Source: SIG673 sp045660565 (GTDB taxonomy: Bacteria > Bacillota > Clostridia > Oscillospirales > CAG-272). From it: 36,505 bases of DNA. The stretch covers positions 1 through 36,505 of the forward strand of contig JAZRDX010000006.1 in NCBI GenBank assembly GCA_045660565.1, read 5' to 3'. Under the pieces are notes generated by a model that was not told the DNA's origin, ran no database searches, and was given only the letters and a program-made list of their open reading frames with translations. The translations under genes were made by a program, and so were the position numbers. This document shows, piece after piece, positions 23,450 to 31,603 of the stretch (position 1 is its first letter; every line of letters begins with the position of its first letter).

Positions 23450-26400
23450 TTATTTTGCCTGTGCAGTGGTTACAAAGCTTATATCCGTTATCGAATATTC
23501 ACCAACAGCATAGCCGAAGGTATAGCTTCTTAAGTAAGCATCGCCTGCAGAGTAGTTATTGCCGGTTCCGTAAGGTCTCTTAGAAAGAATCTCCGTTCCG
23601 TTAACCGTTACGGTTACACGACCGAGATAATCCTCACAGTAAAGCTTGATTTCAACGCCTTCGCATCCCTCAGAAATGTTATAAATCGGAACACCCCTGT
23701 AGTAGAGGTATCCGTCCTTAACAGTCAGAAGCTCTGCGCTGTACTCCGTGTTATAGCCGTCAAGCTTATTACCGCTAAGAAGAACTCCGTTTGCAAGTGC
23801 CGCTGCCGCCGAAAGCTTGAAGCTGAAGGTGTACTCGCTGCTCTTTTCATAAGACTTAAGGAATATAGTCTTATCAGCCGTAAGTGCGCTGAACTCGGTT
23901 ACAGGAGCTGCATCCGTATCGGGAGTATCCGTCTCGTAAAGTCCGAGCTCTCCCTTGCTCTCGTTAACTATATCAGTGTTTACGAGACAGAGAGGAGATT
24001 CGCCTGCGTATGCGAACAGATTGTTATAGAAGTAAGAAGCTTTTATGTTGTTTTTGTAGTCGCCGTTATCAAACTGGATTCTTATCTCTCTGACACAGAG
24101 GTTCGGTATTGCGGTAGAGTTAAACTGACCTCTCGCAGCAAATACTCCGTTTACGTAAATAGTTTTTGTGTTTCCTATAGGATCAACTACTATTGCAATG
24201 TTAGTAAACTTATCGGGATCAAGCTGTATCGGAGACGCACCGTTTCCTGCTTCAAGATAACCGTCCTTGTTTACGGCAAAGAAGTTAACCCAAGTGTTTA
24301 CTACCTTACCGTCGGCGCCTACATTACTTGTACGGTCAATTATCTGAGCTGAGAGCTTTCCGTACTTTCCGTCATTACCCTTTTCGCCCGGCTTAATATC
24401 GAACTCAAATACAAACTTAGCACCGCCGCCAAACGCATCGCCTACCGCAACGTCGAAGTAGGGGTTATGAACGTCTCCGCTTCCGTTTGAGGTATCTCCC
24501 TTGGTAACCTCAAAGGCGTAATCAACACCGACTCTCGTCGAAACAAACGTCGCGTATTTCATATATGCATTTACATTACCTATTCCCGCCGCAGTGTTGG
24601 CTCCGTTAGCATCAAAGCTACCTATCTTAAGATTATCGTTATGACCTTCGTAAACGAGAAGCGACTTGGAGCCTTCGGGAAGGAGAGTTTCGTACTTTTC
24701 CTTACCGGGGATAAGCGTGCTGTTAAGATATGTGGAATACTTGCTTCCGCAGTTCTTACACTGGTAGTCCATTCTTCCCGCAGCATTGTTAAGTATCTCG
24801 TGGTATTCGTGAGAAAGAACCGGTATTTCGGATAACACTATCTCCTGATTGCAGGTTTCTCTCTTACAGTGCTGATAGGTATATCCGGGGTTTTCACAGG
24901 TAGGATACTGGGTAAATATTCCCTGTCCCTCAGTGATGTGTCCGAGAGCATCGGTTATCGGCATTTCGTCGTCTATAACCGTTGCCTTACATAAAGTACA
25001 ACGCTTTGCGTAATAGCCTATACTCGTACAGCTCGATTCAACGAACTCGGAACCCTCTTCAAGATAGCTGGTTCCGTCCTGCGCCTGGTGAGTACAGTAA
25101 TCCATGTCCTTGGGTCCCTCTACCTCGGCGATCTTATCCTGATGAAGAGCTAAACTAATTATGTATAAATCGTGTCCGTCGTTTCCTAACGCGGTACCAT
25201 TATCGTCTCCGTTAGGACCGAAGTTCGTTCCGCTCTGAGAGCCTGTCATTTTGAACTCAACTCTGTCAAGGTTTGCAATATTAGGACTACCGGATGCGGT
25301 AAACTCAGCCAAAGGAATCGCTTTGGTCTGACGTCCTGCCTTACTGAACTGAAGAGTTGTGAAATAGAAACTGTCTCCGCAGTGGAGGAAAAGTCCAAAC
25401 TTGAATTTTACCATATTATCGGGAATGTAAACTTCAAGGTGGAATTTTTCCCAAGGCTTTAATCCCGCAATATCACTGCTTACGGGAAGCGAAATCGAAC
25501 CGACGCCACTTCCGAAGCTCTGGTAGTGAAGCGCAAGAACGTCGCTCTCCGAAACAACTATCTCCCCTTCCTTATGAGCGGTAAGAAGATAAGAGTTTTC
25601 ATCGGGATCCAAAAGCGTAAACTCATCGTCGATTTCGTTATACGCAAGATTGTATATCTTTCCGTCGATCTGGAAATTAAGAATTCCGTAATCGTATGCA
25701 TAGGTAACGTCCTTTACGTCAATGTTAACCGTATCGTTAACCGTCATTGAGAAAGCTACTTTGCCATTTATTTCATCGGGAGTGAAGGATATCGAAACAG
25801 TATCGCCTTCGTTATCGTCTATGGAGCCAGTGTTATATGAATAGGTTTTTCCGTGGAATGCGCCCTCGGTATATTCAATAGCCTTTGTATCCTCGGGATC
25901 AAAGTCGGCATTCGATACCGTTTTGAACACGCCGTTTGCATATACCGCGTAAGTTGTTACATTATCTATTATAATCGTGATTTTGATGAAGTTTTCTTCT
26001 CCCTCAAGAGAATACGTTCCCTCTTTTCCGTTTTCATCAACAACTATAAGCTTACCCGCGTCGGTACCCTCTTTAATGATCTCGTCGCGGAACTCAAAGC
26101 TCTTTCCGATTTCGGAGTAGAAGGTTTTTCCTCCTATAATTCCACCGTAACGGTACTTTCCTGTTTCAACACCGTAATCGTACTGAAGATCGGTACCGAC
26201 CGCAATATCACCTATAAAGGCAAGCTTTGCAAGAGCAACGGAGTTACTCATGAGAAGCTTCGAGGAATACGGATCGTTCTTAACAGTATTCATAAGCGGA
26301 TCGTTCTGAGAGTAAATATCAAGGACCTTTTGCTTGGACAGATCAACACCCTCAAGCCCGAAGATATTTCCAACTTCCGTGTATGTATCGGTGTATATAA

Positions 26401-27226
26401 CGTTACTCGTTCCGGTCGCGTTGGGAGGAGTAAGACCGCTGGATACGTAGAAGTTATCAATACGCATTTCAGTCGCGTACATGTTGCTGTCGCCAATGAG
26501 CAAACGGTATTTGTCAATCTTCTGAAGGTCCCAGCTTTCATAGTTTTCGGTGTTGTAACCAACACCTACAAGCTTTTTAACTCCGTTTACGTAAACGTCG
26601 AACTCACGCGTCATATCATTGATCGCAACCGCAAAGTTTACCCATTCACCGGTATCCTTTGCACGGTAGAAATTAATCTTGCTTGCAGCGTAAACGGTTC
26701 CGTCCGGATAGAAGGTAAGGAAAGGGTTAAATATACCCGAGCCCTTTCTTCCCACGAACTGAACGTTATCCTTCATAAGTCCGCCGCCGAGGTAGATATC
26801 GAAGGATACTACGTGGGTGTATGAGAAGCCGGGAAGCGTCATTACCTGAAGGTCGTAATAAGGACCCGCCTTCACTGCGGCTCTTTCGATACCTAAGTAT
26901 CCGCCCTTTCTGCCGTTAACGTCTCTTCTTCCGAATACGAAAGTACCCGCATTAAAATTATTGAAAAAGCCATACGGTGCCGCAGACGTAAACTGCGAGC
27001 CTATCGGAGCGTTATCAAAGGTATAATAACAAAGATAACCCGCCCTCCTTCCGTCATCTACAACGGTAGTAGTACTTGTGGTCGGTCTCTGCTGGTTGGA
27101 GCCGGTTCCGTCGTCGTCGTCGTCGTCGTCGCCGGTATCGACATCATCCTTTTTACAGGAAACCAACATACCAAGCGGTAACATCAGCAGTGCCAATATC
27201 AACGCAAGTATTCTGATTTTTTTCAT
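23450..27226 (-). CDS. Large surface lipoprotein with LamG-like and CxxC modules
   Basis: A 1258-residue lipoprotein. Residues 1-24 are a lipoprotein signal ending LVSC, so Cys24 is lipidated. Residues 33-39 are seven Asp in a row. About 50-290 is a LamG/concanavalin-like module (YYTFDNAP, VNFAVAINDMTREFDVYVNGVKK, MRIDNFYVS). A beta-rich part and a second lectin-like part follow. Residues ~710-835 hold four CxxC-like pairs (CTLCKA, CKRETCNQ, CKNCGSK) with repeated ALGH/VLSH joints, as in modules common in gut Firmicutes surface proteins. About 925-1080 is another LamG-like module (FVFEFDIKPGEKGND, FTNIAIVVDPIGNTKTIYVNGVF), and the C-terminus has one more beta domain. A glycan- or host-binding role outside the cell is inferred. 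The start at 27226 is chosen because AAGGAG lies 9 bases upstream and earlier starts lie in the promoter. Confidence 0.88.
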   Translation of the reverse strand: MKKIRILALILALLMLPLGMLVSCKKDDVDTGDDDDDDDGTGSNQQRPTTSTTTVVDDGRRAGYLCYYTFDNAPIGSQFTSAAPYGFFNNFNAGTFVFGRRDVNGRKGGYLGIERAAVKAGPYYDLQVMTLPGFSYTHVVSFDIYLGGGLMKDNVQFVGRKGSGIFNPFLTFYPDGTVYAASKINFYRAKDTGEWVNFAVAINDMTREFDVYVNGVKKLVGVGYNTENYESWDLQKIDKYRLLIGDSNMYATEMRIDNFYVSSGLTPPNATGTSNVIYTDTYTEVGNIFGLEGVDLSKQKVLDIYSQNDPLMNTVKNDPYSSKLLMSNSVALAKLAFIGDIAVGTDLQYDYGVETGKYRYGGIIGGKTFYSEIGKSFEFRDEIIKEGTDAGKLIVVDENGKEGTYSLEGEENFIKITIIIDNVTTYAVYANGVFKTVSNADFDPEDTKAIEYTEGAFHGKTYSYNTGSIDDNEGDTVSISFTPDEINGKVAFSMTVNDTVNIDVKDVTYAYDYGILNFQIDGKIYNLAYNEIDDEFTLLDPDENSYLLTAHKEGEIVVSESDVLALHYQSFGSGVGSISLPVSSDIAGLKPWEKFHLEVYIPDNMVKFKFGLFLHCGDSFYFTTLQFSKAGRQTKAIPLAEFTASGSPNIANLDRVEFKMTGSQSGTNFGPNGDDNGTALGNDGHDLYIISLALHQDKIAEVEGPKDMDYCTHQAQDGTSYLEEGSEFVESSCTSIGYYAKRCTLCKATVIDDEMPITDALGHITEGQGIFTQYPTCENPGYTYQHCKRETCNQEIVLSEIPVLSHEYHEILNNAAGRMDYQCKNCGSKYSTYLNSTLIPGKEKYETLLPEGSKSLLVYEGHNDNLKIGSFDANGANTAAGIGNVNAYMKYATFVSTRVGVDYAFEVTKGDTSNGSGDVHNPYFDVAVGDAFGGGAKFVFEFDIKPGEKGNDGKYGKLSAQIIDRTSNVGADGKVVNTWVNFFAVNKDGYLEAGNGASPIQLDPDKFTNIAIVVDPIGNTKTIYVNGVFAARGQFNSTAIPNLCVREIRIQFDNGDYKNNIKASYFYNNLFAYAGESPLCLVNTDIVNESKGELGLYETDTPDTDAAPVTEFSALTADKTIFLKSYEKSSEYTFSFKLSAAAALANGVLLSGNKLDGYNTEYSAELLTVKDGYLYYRGVPIYNISEGCEGVEIKLYCEDYLGRVTVTVNGTEILSKRPYGTGNNYSAGDAYLRSYTFGYAVGEYSITDISFVTTAQAK
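27110..27130 (-). repeat. (GAC)7 trinucleotide repeat encoding poly-Asp
   Basis: Seven perfect GAC codons on the minus strand, just after the lipidated Cys. Slippage would alter the spacer length without loss of frame. Confidence 0.9.
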
Positions 27227-27263
27227 ATATTTGACTCCTTTTAAATATATTTTTCTTGTTAAT

Positions 27264-27292
27264 ATTATAGCACCGTTCCACGTATAAAACAA
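27264..27292 (-). promoter_or_regulatory. Sigma-A promoter for the large lipoprotein gene
   Basis: Minus strand TTGTTT (27292-27287), 17 bases, TATAAT (27269-27264). Confidence 0.75.
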
Positions 27293-27495
27293 TGTATATT
27301 TCGAACACTCAAATGTATTTTCCTTACCGAGGTGTTAACAATAGCGCGTGATTTATAATAAAAAAGTAACATTTTACGTTATTTTGTGCAGGTTATATAA
27401 GGCCGTTTTGTCTTTTTTGTTTAATATAACATAAAAGAGTCTCTTGCTGTTTTACAAGCACGTCGGCATGTACCGCCAGCCTTTAAAAGCGTCAG
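27293..27495. other. Intergenic, no gene seen
   Basis: AT-rich sequence between the lipoprotein promoter and the spoVA terminator. I see no RBS-preceded frame, repeat or RNA fold I can name. Confidence 0.6.
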
Positions 27496-27497
27496 TA

Positions 27498-27542
27498 CAA
27501 AACTAACGGGAGCGTCTTTCCAGGGCGTTCCCGTTAGTTTTG
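27498..27542 (-). terminator. Terminator-like hairpin after spoVAE
   Basis: A 14-bp perfect stem (27498-27511 CAAAACTAACGGGA with 27529-27542) and a 17-base loop that itself can pair partly. It follows the stop at 27551 on the minus strand; the T run is inside the stem end, so termination may be incomplete. Confidence 0.75.
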
Positions 27543-27550
27543 CAAAGCGG

Positions 27551-27919
27551 TTATTTTTTAGGATGAGACGGAAAAACCGCGGCAACAATAAGTCCGAAAA
27601 CCATAGCCGCGGATATTCCCGCCGCGGCTCCCGTTATTCCGCCGGAAAGCGCTCCCATAAGTCCATTTTCGCTCACAGCCTTCTGGACGCCTTTTGCAAG
27701 CGTATAACCGAATCCGGTAAGCGGAACCGTCGCTCCCGCTCCCGCAAATTTAACAAGCGGCTCATATACACCTAAGCCTGTAAGAAACACACCGAGAACA
27801 ACGTACGACACGAGTATTCTCGCCGGTGTGAGCTTGGTTTTATCTATAAGCACCTGAGCGATAACGCAAAAAACACCGCCCACTGCAAACGCCTTTAATA
27901 CGTCGGTAAAAACTTCCAT
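27551..27919 (-). CDS. spoVAE: Stage V sporulation protein AE (SpoVAE/SpoVAEb)
   Basis: A 122-residue membrane protein of the SpoVA channel that moves dipicolinic acid across the inner forespore membrane during spore formation and germination. Diagnostic segments are FAVGGVFCVIAQVLIDKTKLTPARILVSYVVLGVFLTGLGVYEPLVKFAGAGATVPLTGFGYTLAKGV, which resembles SpoVAC in its GAGATVPLTGF block. Four to five hydrophobic helices are visible. AGGAGA lies before the ATG. It is the last gene of the spoVAC-spoVAD-spoVAE unit, 29 bases after spoVAD. Confidence 0.95.
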   Translation of the reverse strand: MEVFTDVLKAFAVGGVFCVIAQVLIDKTKLTPARILVSYVVLGVFLTGLGVYEPLVKFAGAGATVPLTGFGYTLAKGVQKAVSENGLMGALSGGITGAAAGISAAMVFGLIVAAVFPSHPKK

Positions 27920-27948
27920 TTTCCTCTCCTTTTTCTATTCAACCGGTT

Positions 27949-28965
27949 TTAATCTTTTGTCGCGGATATTCGGACGAGGTGTCCTATTCCCGCAATCGAA
28001 AGCCCTTGCTGAATCGACATAGGACTCATAAGCGCTCCCGTGCCTATCAACAAAACATCTTTAAAGCTTCCGTTTTTAAAGCCCTCCATTATATACCCCG
28101 CCGTAACCGACGCGCTGCAACCGCACCCCGAACCTCCGCTGTGCGTATCCTGCTTTTCTCCGTCGTAAATAAGCATACCGCAGTCGCTGAAATTCTTTCC
28201 GAGCTTAAGCCCCTCGCTTTCAAGAAGCTCTCTGCAAATTTTGTGCCCTTCTTTTCCGAGATCCCCGGTAACGATGAGGTCAAACTCCTCGGGACGGCGT
28301 TTGTTTTTTACAAAATATTCGAGCAGTGTATCCGCCGCGGCAGGCGCCATAGCCGCACCCATATTATTTGCATCACTTATGCCTTTGTCCACTATTTTTC
28401 CGGCAAGAGCCTCGGTAAGACACGCAACCGACGTATATCCTTCGGCATTTTCACTGCCTACCACAAATGCCGCCGCGGCGGTCGCGGTCCACTGAGCGGT
28501 AGGCGGTCTTTGCGAGCCGTATTCAAGCGGAAAACGGAACTGTCTTTCCGCCGAGCTGTTATGAGATGACGAGAGAGAGGCTACCCTGTCATATATCCCG
28601 GAGTTCGCCGTCATACCCGCAAGAATTAACCCCTCCGCCGCTGTTGAACAAGCCCCGTACAGCCCGAAATAGGATATTCCGAAGCCGGAAAGACCGTAAG
28701 ACGAGCCGGTACACTGGTTCATAAGGTCTCCCGCAAAAACCGCGTCAACGCTTTCGGGTCCCGCCTTGATTTTCGAAAGCGCAAGATTAAGAGCCATTCT
28801 CTGCATCTCGCTTTCCGCCTGTTCAAAGGTTTTCTGTCCGAATTTATCGCTGACGTCATGAGCGTCAAAATATTTTGAAAGCGGACCGTCGTTTTCTTTT
28901 TTTCCCACAACGGATGCCGAGGCAAGTATCCTCGGTTTGTTTTCAAATCTGACTATTTTTCCCAT
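27949..28965 (-). CDS. spoVAD: Stage V sporulation protein AD (SpoVAD)
   Basis: A 338-residue thiolase-fold protein, the same length as Bacillus SpoVAD. It binds dipicolinic acid for loading into the spore core. Visible signatures are GDLMNQCTGSSYGLSGFGISYFGLYGACSTAAEGL, HNSSAERQFRFPLEYGSQRPPTAQWTATAAAA and the Cys/Gly-rich SGGSGCGCSASVTAGYIME near the end. The start at 28965 (MGKIVRFENKPRILASASVVG) is preferred to longer in-frame starts because AGGAGG lies 7 bases upstream; that RBS overlaps the TAG stop of spoVAC, so the two are coupled. Confidence 0.97.
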   Translation of the reverse strand: MGKIVRFENKPRILASASVVGKKENDGPLSKYFDAHDVSDKFGQKTFEQAESEMQRMALNLALSKIKAGPESVDAVFAGDLMNQCTGSSYGLSGFGISYFGLYGACSTAAEGLILAGMTANSGIYDRVASLSSSHNSSAERQFRFPLEYGSQRPPTAQWTATAAAAFVVGSENAEGYTSVACLTEALAGKIVDKGISDANNMGAAMAPAAADTLLEYFVKNKRRPEEFDLIVTGDLGKEGHKICRELLESEGLKLGKNFSDCGMLIYDGEKQDTHSGGSGCGCSASVTAGYIMEGFKNGSFKDVLLIGTGALMSPMSIQQGLSIAGIGHLVRISATKD

Positions 28966-28976
28966 ACCCCTGCCTC

Positions 28977-29429
28977 CTATTTCGCAAATAACGTAAACAC
29001 GTAGTAGACAACCCCGTAAAGCACCGACGCAGCCGTACCGTACAGAATGACAGGTCCCGCTATTGTAAAAAGCTTTGAGCCCACTCCTAAAATCCACCCC
29101 TCAGCCTTGGTATCGAGTGCGGGAGCAACCACCGCGTTTGCAAAGCCCGTAATAGGAACCAGCGCACCCGCACCGCCGAATTTTGCAATATCATCAAACA
29201 AATCAAGGCCCGTGAGAAAGGTTCCGAGAAACACAAGAGACACCGAAACAAGCGCGCGTGCGCTAACCTCTTGCATTTTCAAGGCCTCACTGTAAAGCGT
29301 AAAAAGAAGCTGACCGATACTGCAAATAAGCCCACCGACAAGGAAAGCTTTAGCGCAGTTGCTTAAAATCGGAGACGGTTGCGCGTGTTTTTCTGCGTAC
29401 TGTTTGTATTCTTCGTTGCTTTTGTTCAT
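28977..29429 (-). CDS. spoVAC: Stage V sporulation protein AC (SpoVAC)
   Basis: A 150-residue membrane protein, first gene of the SpoVA unit. SpoVAC forms the mechanosensitive part of the dipicolinate channel. Signatures are AFLVGGLICSIGQLLFTLY, FLGTFLTGLDLFDDIAKFGGAGALVPITGFANAVVAPALDTKAEGWILGVGSKLFTIAGPVILYG. Start at 29429 (MNKSNEEYKQYAEKHAQPSPILSNC) rather than 29465 because GGAG lies 6-7 bases upstream. Only the C-D-E genes are present, the reduced set usual in Clostridia. Forespore (sigma-G) control is expected from the family; I could not find a convincing sigma-G promoter. Confidence 0.96.
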   Translation of the reverse strand: MNKSNEEYKQYAEKHAQPSPILSNCAKAFLVGGLICSIGQLLFTLYSEALKMQEVSARALVSVSLVFLGTFLTGLDLFDDIAKFGGAGALVPITGFANAVVAPALDTKAEGWILGVGSKLFTIAGPVILYGTAASVLYGVVYYVFTLFAK

Positions 29430-29444
29430 TTTGATCTCCATTCC

Positions 29445-29460
29445 GTTGTCAAATGACAAC
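29445..29460. promoter_or_regulatory. 16-bp perfect palindrome in the spoVAC leader
   Basis: GTTGTCA (29445-29451) and TGACAAC (29454-29460) are exact inverted repeats around AA, 15 bases before the spoVAC ATG. It fits an operator or a small RNA hairpin covering the region near the RBS. Confidence 0.45.
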
Positions 29461-29564
29461 TGCACAAGGTTTGAACGAAATATCTTTTCTTTTCATAAAA
29501 ATTTTCTCCACGCAAAATTATTTTATACCTTTTTTTCGAAAAAGACTTTTCTTTTGTGCAACTT

Positions 29565-29575
29565 TATGCTAAAAT
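29565..29575 (+). promoter_or_regulatory. Extended -10 promoter candidate for the asparaginase-like gene
   Basis: TATGCTAAAAT (TGC followed by TAAAAT at 29570-29575), an extended -10; no good -35 is seen 17 bases upstream. Confidence 0.4.
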
Positions 29576-29627
29576 AAATATAAAGAGTTAAACCAACTGT
29601 CTTTCAGCGAAAAAGGAATAAAAAGTA

Positions 29628-30782
29628 ATGAATATTTTAATAATTCACACAGGCGGAACAATAAGCTGCACGTACGAAAACGGGGTACTCACTCCAAGAG
29701 CAGACATAGCTCCCACAATAGATAAAATTTTTAAAACCCGACATGACGTCAAGCTGACTCACAAGCACCTTTGTTCCGTTTTAAGCGAAAACACCGACGG
29801 TAAAATTTTAAACAAAATAATTTCCGGTGTAAGAAAACACGTTCTTTCCGAGAAATACGACGGAGTTATAGTTACACTCGGCAGCGATACCCTTGCGTAC
29901 ACCTCGGCGGCGATTTCTTACGCCATAGGGCGTTCAAGAACCCCCTGCGTTACCGTATGCTCTAATCTGCCGCTCTCGGATCCCGAGGCTGACGGAAACG
30001 CAAACCTTAAAGCGGCGGTAGCGGTTATACGCTCCGGCAAAGCAAAGGGAGCACTCACCGTTTACCCCGAAAAAGACGGACGGGTATCGGTATACAGAGC
30101 ATCAAGAATAATGCAGCAGCCGCCCTATTTTTCGGCACCTGTACCCTCCGGAGAGCTTTACGGAACGGTAAAGGACGGTGATTTCTTCAAAAACGAAAAA
30201 TACGTCGAAGGATACGACACGTTCACCATCGCCAAGCCCTTTTTCTCTACCCTTTCCCCGATCATTCTTCTTAACGTTTATCCCGGAATGACATACCCCT
30301 CCTTACCGCGCAGAACAAAGGCGGTTATCCTCGGGACGTACCATTCCGGCACGTTAAACACACAAAGTCAGGAGACGCTCAAATTTGCAAAACAATGCAA
30401 AAAAAGAGGAATAAAGGTATACGTAAGCGCAGTAAACGGCGGTGCGGACTACGAAAGCATGCGTGTCTACGAGGAGCTTTCGTTTATCAGACTTCCCGCG
30501 CTTTCCTCTCCTGCCGCTATGTACGTCAAGCTCTGGCTTTTAAACTCCCGTTCAAGGAAATTTACCGACGAAAAGCTCTTCTCCCCCTTAGGCGGAGACC
30601 TTGCCGCGGTATCGTTTAAAGCAACCACCCAAAGCGGCAGAGACGGTACGGCTCAACCTACCGATTCAAGCCTTGATAAAGAGACGAAATCCGCATCAAA
30701 GTCCTCGAAAAGCAAGGATAGCTATTCTTGCACCAATCCTTATATTACCGAATCCGACACGCCTGACACGGAGGAAAACTAA
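29628..30782 (+). CDS. Asparaginase-family protein (L-asparaginase-like)
   Basis: A 384-residue protein of the type I/II asparaginase fold, which cleaves L-asparagine to aspartate and ammonia. The first catalytic motif is intact: HTGGTIS with Thr11. The second reads TLGSDTLAYTSA (Ser86-Asp87) where the family usually has HGTDT, so His is Leu and the second-site Thr is Ser; this can still work but may change activity or substrate. PALSSPAAMYVKLWLL is the C-terminal domain. A tail of ~60 residues rich in Ser, Lys, Asp and Thr (DSSLDKETKSASKSSKSKDS) is unusual. No signal peptide. It overlaps the next gene by one base. Confidence 0.85.
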   Translation: MNILIIHTGGTISCTYENGVLTPRADIAPTIDKIFKTRHDVKLTHKHLCSVLSENTDGKILNKIISGVRKHVLSEKYDGVIVTLGSDTLAYTSAAISYAIGRSRTPCVTVCSNLPLSDPEADGNANLKAAVAVIRSGKAKGALTVYPEKDGRVSVYRASRIMQQPPYFSAPVPSGELYGTVKDGDFFKNEKYVEGYDTFTIAKPFFSTLSPIILLNVYPGMTYPSLPRRTKAVILGTYHSGTLNTQSQETLKFAKQCKKRGIKVYVSAVNGGADYESMRVYEELSFIRLPALSSPAAMYVKLWLLNSRSRKFTDEKLFSPLGGDLAAVSFKATTQSGRDGTAQPTDSSLDKETKSASKSSKSKDSYSCTNPYITESDTPDTEEN

Positions 30783-31525
30783 TGGACACAGAGCTTTTTG
30801 AGCTTGCGGTTGAAGCCGCGCTCAGAATACCGTCAAGCGGAATAGGAACTTTGTCGGAAAAAAAGATACACTCCGCGCTGAAATACTACGTCCAACCGGA
30901 CAAAGAAAAGCACGAGATAAAAAATCACGGATTTGTTTCCGATGCGCTTTCCGACGACGGAGTATTCGAAATTCAAACGAGAGGCTTCTACCGACTAAAT
31001 AAGAAGCTGGAGGTTTTGCTTAAGCACGGTACGGTTACCGTAGTATACCCGATAATATCGAAGAAGCTTTTGTATCTTACCGATTCGGAAACGGGTGAGG
31101 TTACCGTGAGAAGAAGCTCAAAGCGCATGACAAAGCATCACGTATTCGCCGAGCTTTACGGGATACGCAGCTTTTTAACCTCAAAAAACCTGCGTCTGCG
31201 GCTTATAACGCTTGAGGCTGAGGAACATAGGGTTATAAGAGTAAAAACCTCAAAAAGGGGCAGAAAAAAGGTCGAAACCCTCTCGGCAGAGAGGATTCCG
31301 ACAAGCCTTATTGATGATATTACCCTTTCCGCTTCTTCCGATCACAGAGCTTTTTTACCCGACACGCTGCCGGAGCTTTTCACCTCTGCCGAATATGCCG
31401 CAGCCTGTAAAATAAGCCGTCAGCTTTCGGGTACGACACTGCTGATTCTAACCGAGCTTAATCTCGTTGCGCGCATAGGTAAAATAGGAAACGCGTACGT
31501 TTACAAGGCGGCTTCCGCGGGCTGA
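30782..31525 (+). CDS. Conserved-looking unknown protein with nuclease-like motif and C-terminal winged-helix-like segment
   Basis: A 247-residue protein without a confident name. The N-terminal half has GIGTLSEKKIHSALKYYVQPD, then HEIKNHGFVSDAL...DDGVFEIQTRGFYRLNKKLEVLL and a strand TVTVVYPI. The order Glu/His, Asp, E-x-Q with a following Lys resembles the E...D...ExK/Q core of PD-(D/E)XK nucleases (a weak, visual match). A basic SKRGRKK stretch lies near residue 160. The C-terminal part (FTSAEYAAACKISRQLSGTTLLILTELNLVARIGKIGNAYVYK) looks like a winged helix that would bind DNA. The ATG overlaps the asparaginase stop by one base (TAATG), so it is translationally coupled. Family and substrate are unknown to me. 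Confidence 0.8.
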   Translation: MDTELFELAVEAALRIPSSGIGTLSEKKIHSALKYYVQPDKEKHEIKNHGFVSDALSDDGVFEIQTRGFYRLNKKLEVLLKHGTVTVVYPIISKKLLYLTDSETGEVTVRRSSKRMTKHHVFAELYGIRSFLTSKNLRLRLITLEAEEHRVIRVKTSKRGRKKVETLSAERIPTSLIDDITLSASSDHRAFLPDTLPELFTSAEYAAACKISRQLSGTTLLILTELNLVARIGKIGNAYVYKAASAG

Positions 31526-31561
31526 CACCGAGGACTTTTTATGTAAGCTTCATTAATGACA

Positions 31562-31596
31562 AAAAAATCCTGCCGATAACGGCAGGATTTTTTGTA
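31562..31596. terminator. Bidirectional rho-independent terminator
   Basis: A 14-bp perfect stem (AAAAAATCCTGCCG 31562-31575 with CGGCAGGATTTTTT 31580-31593), tetraloop ATAA, between convergent genes. Confidence 0.94.
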
Positions 31597-31603
31597 TTTT
31601 ATC

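Noticed and set aside
25853..26824. Plus-strand open frame of 323 codons opposite the large lipoprotein gene
   Set aside because: It lacks an RBS, has no recognisable domain, and the minus frame has a full lipoprotein signal, LamG motifs, promoter and terminator. It is a by-product of codon bias.
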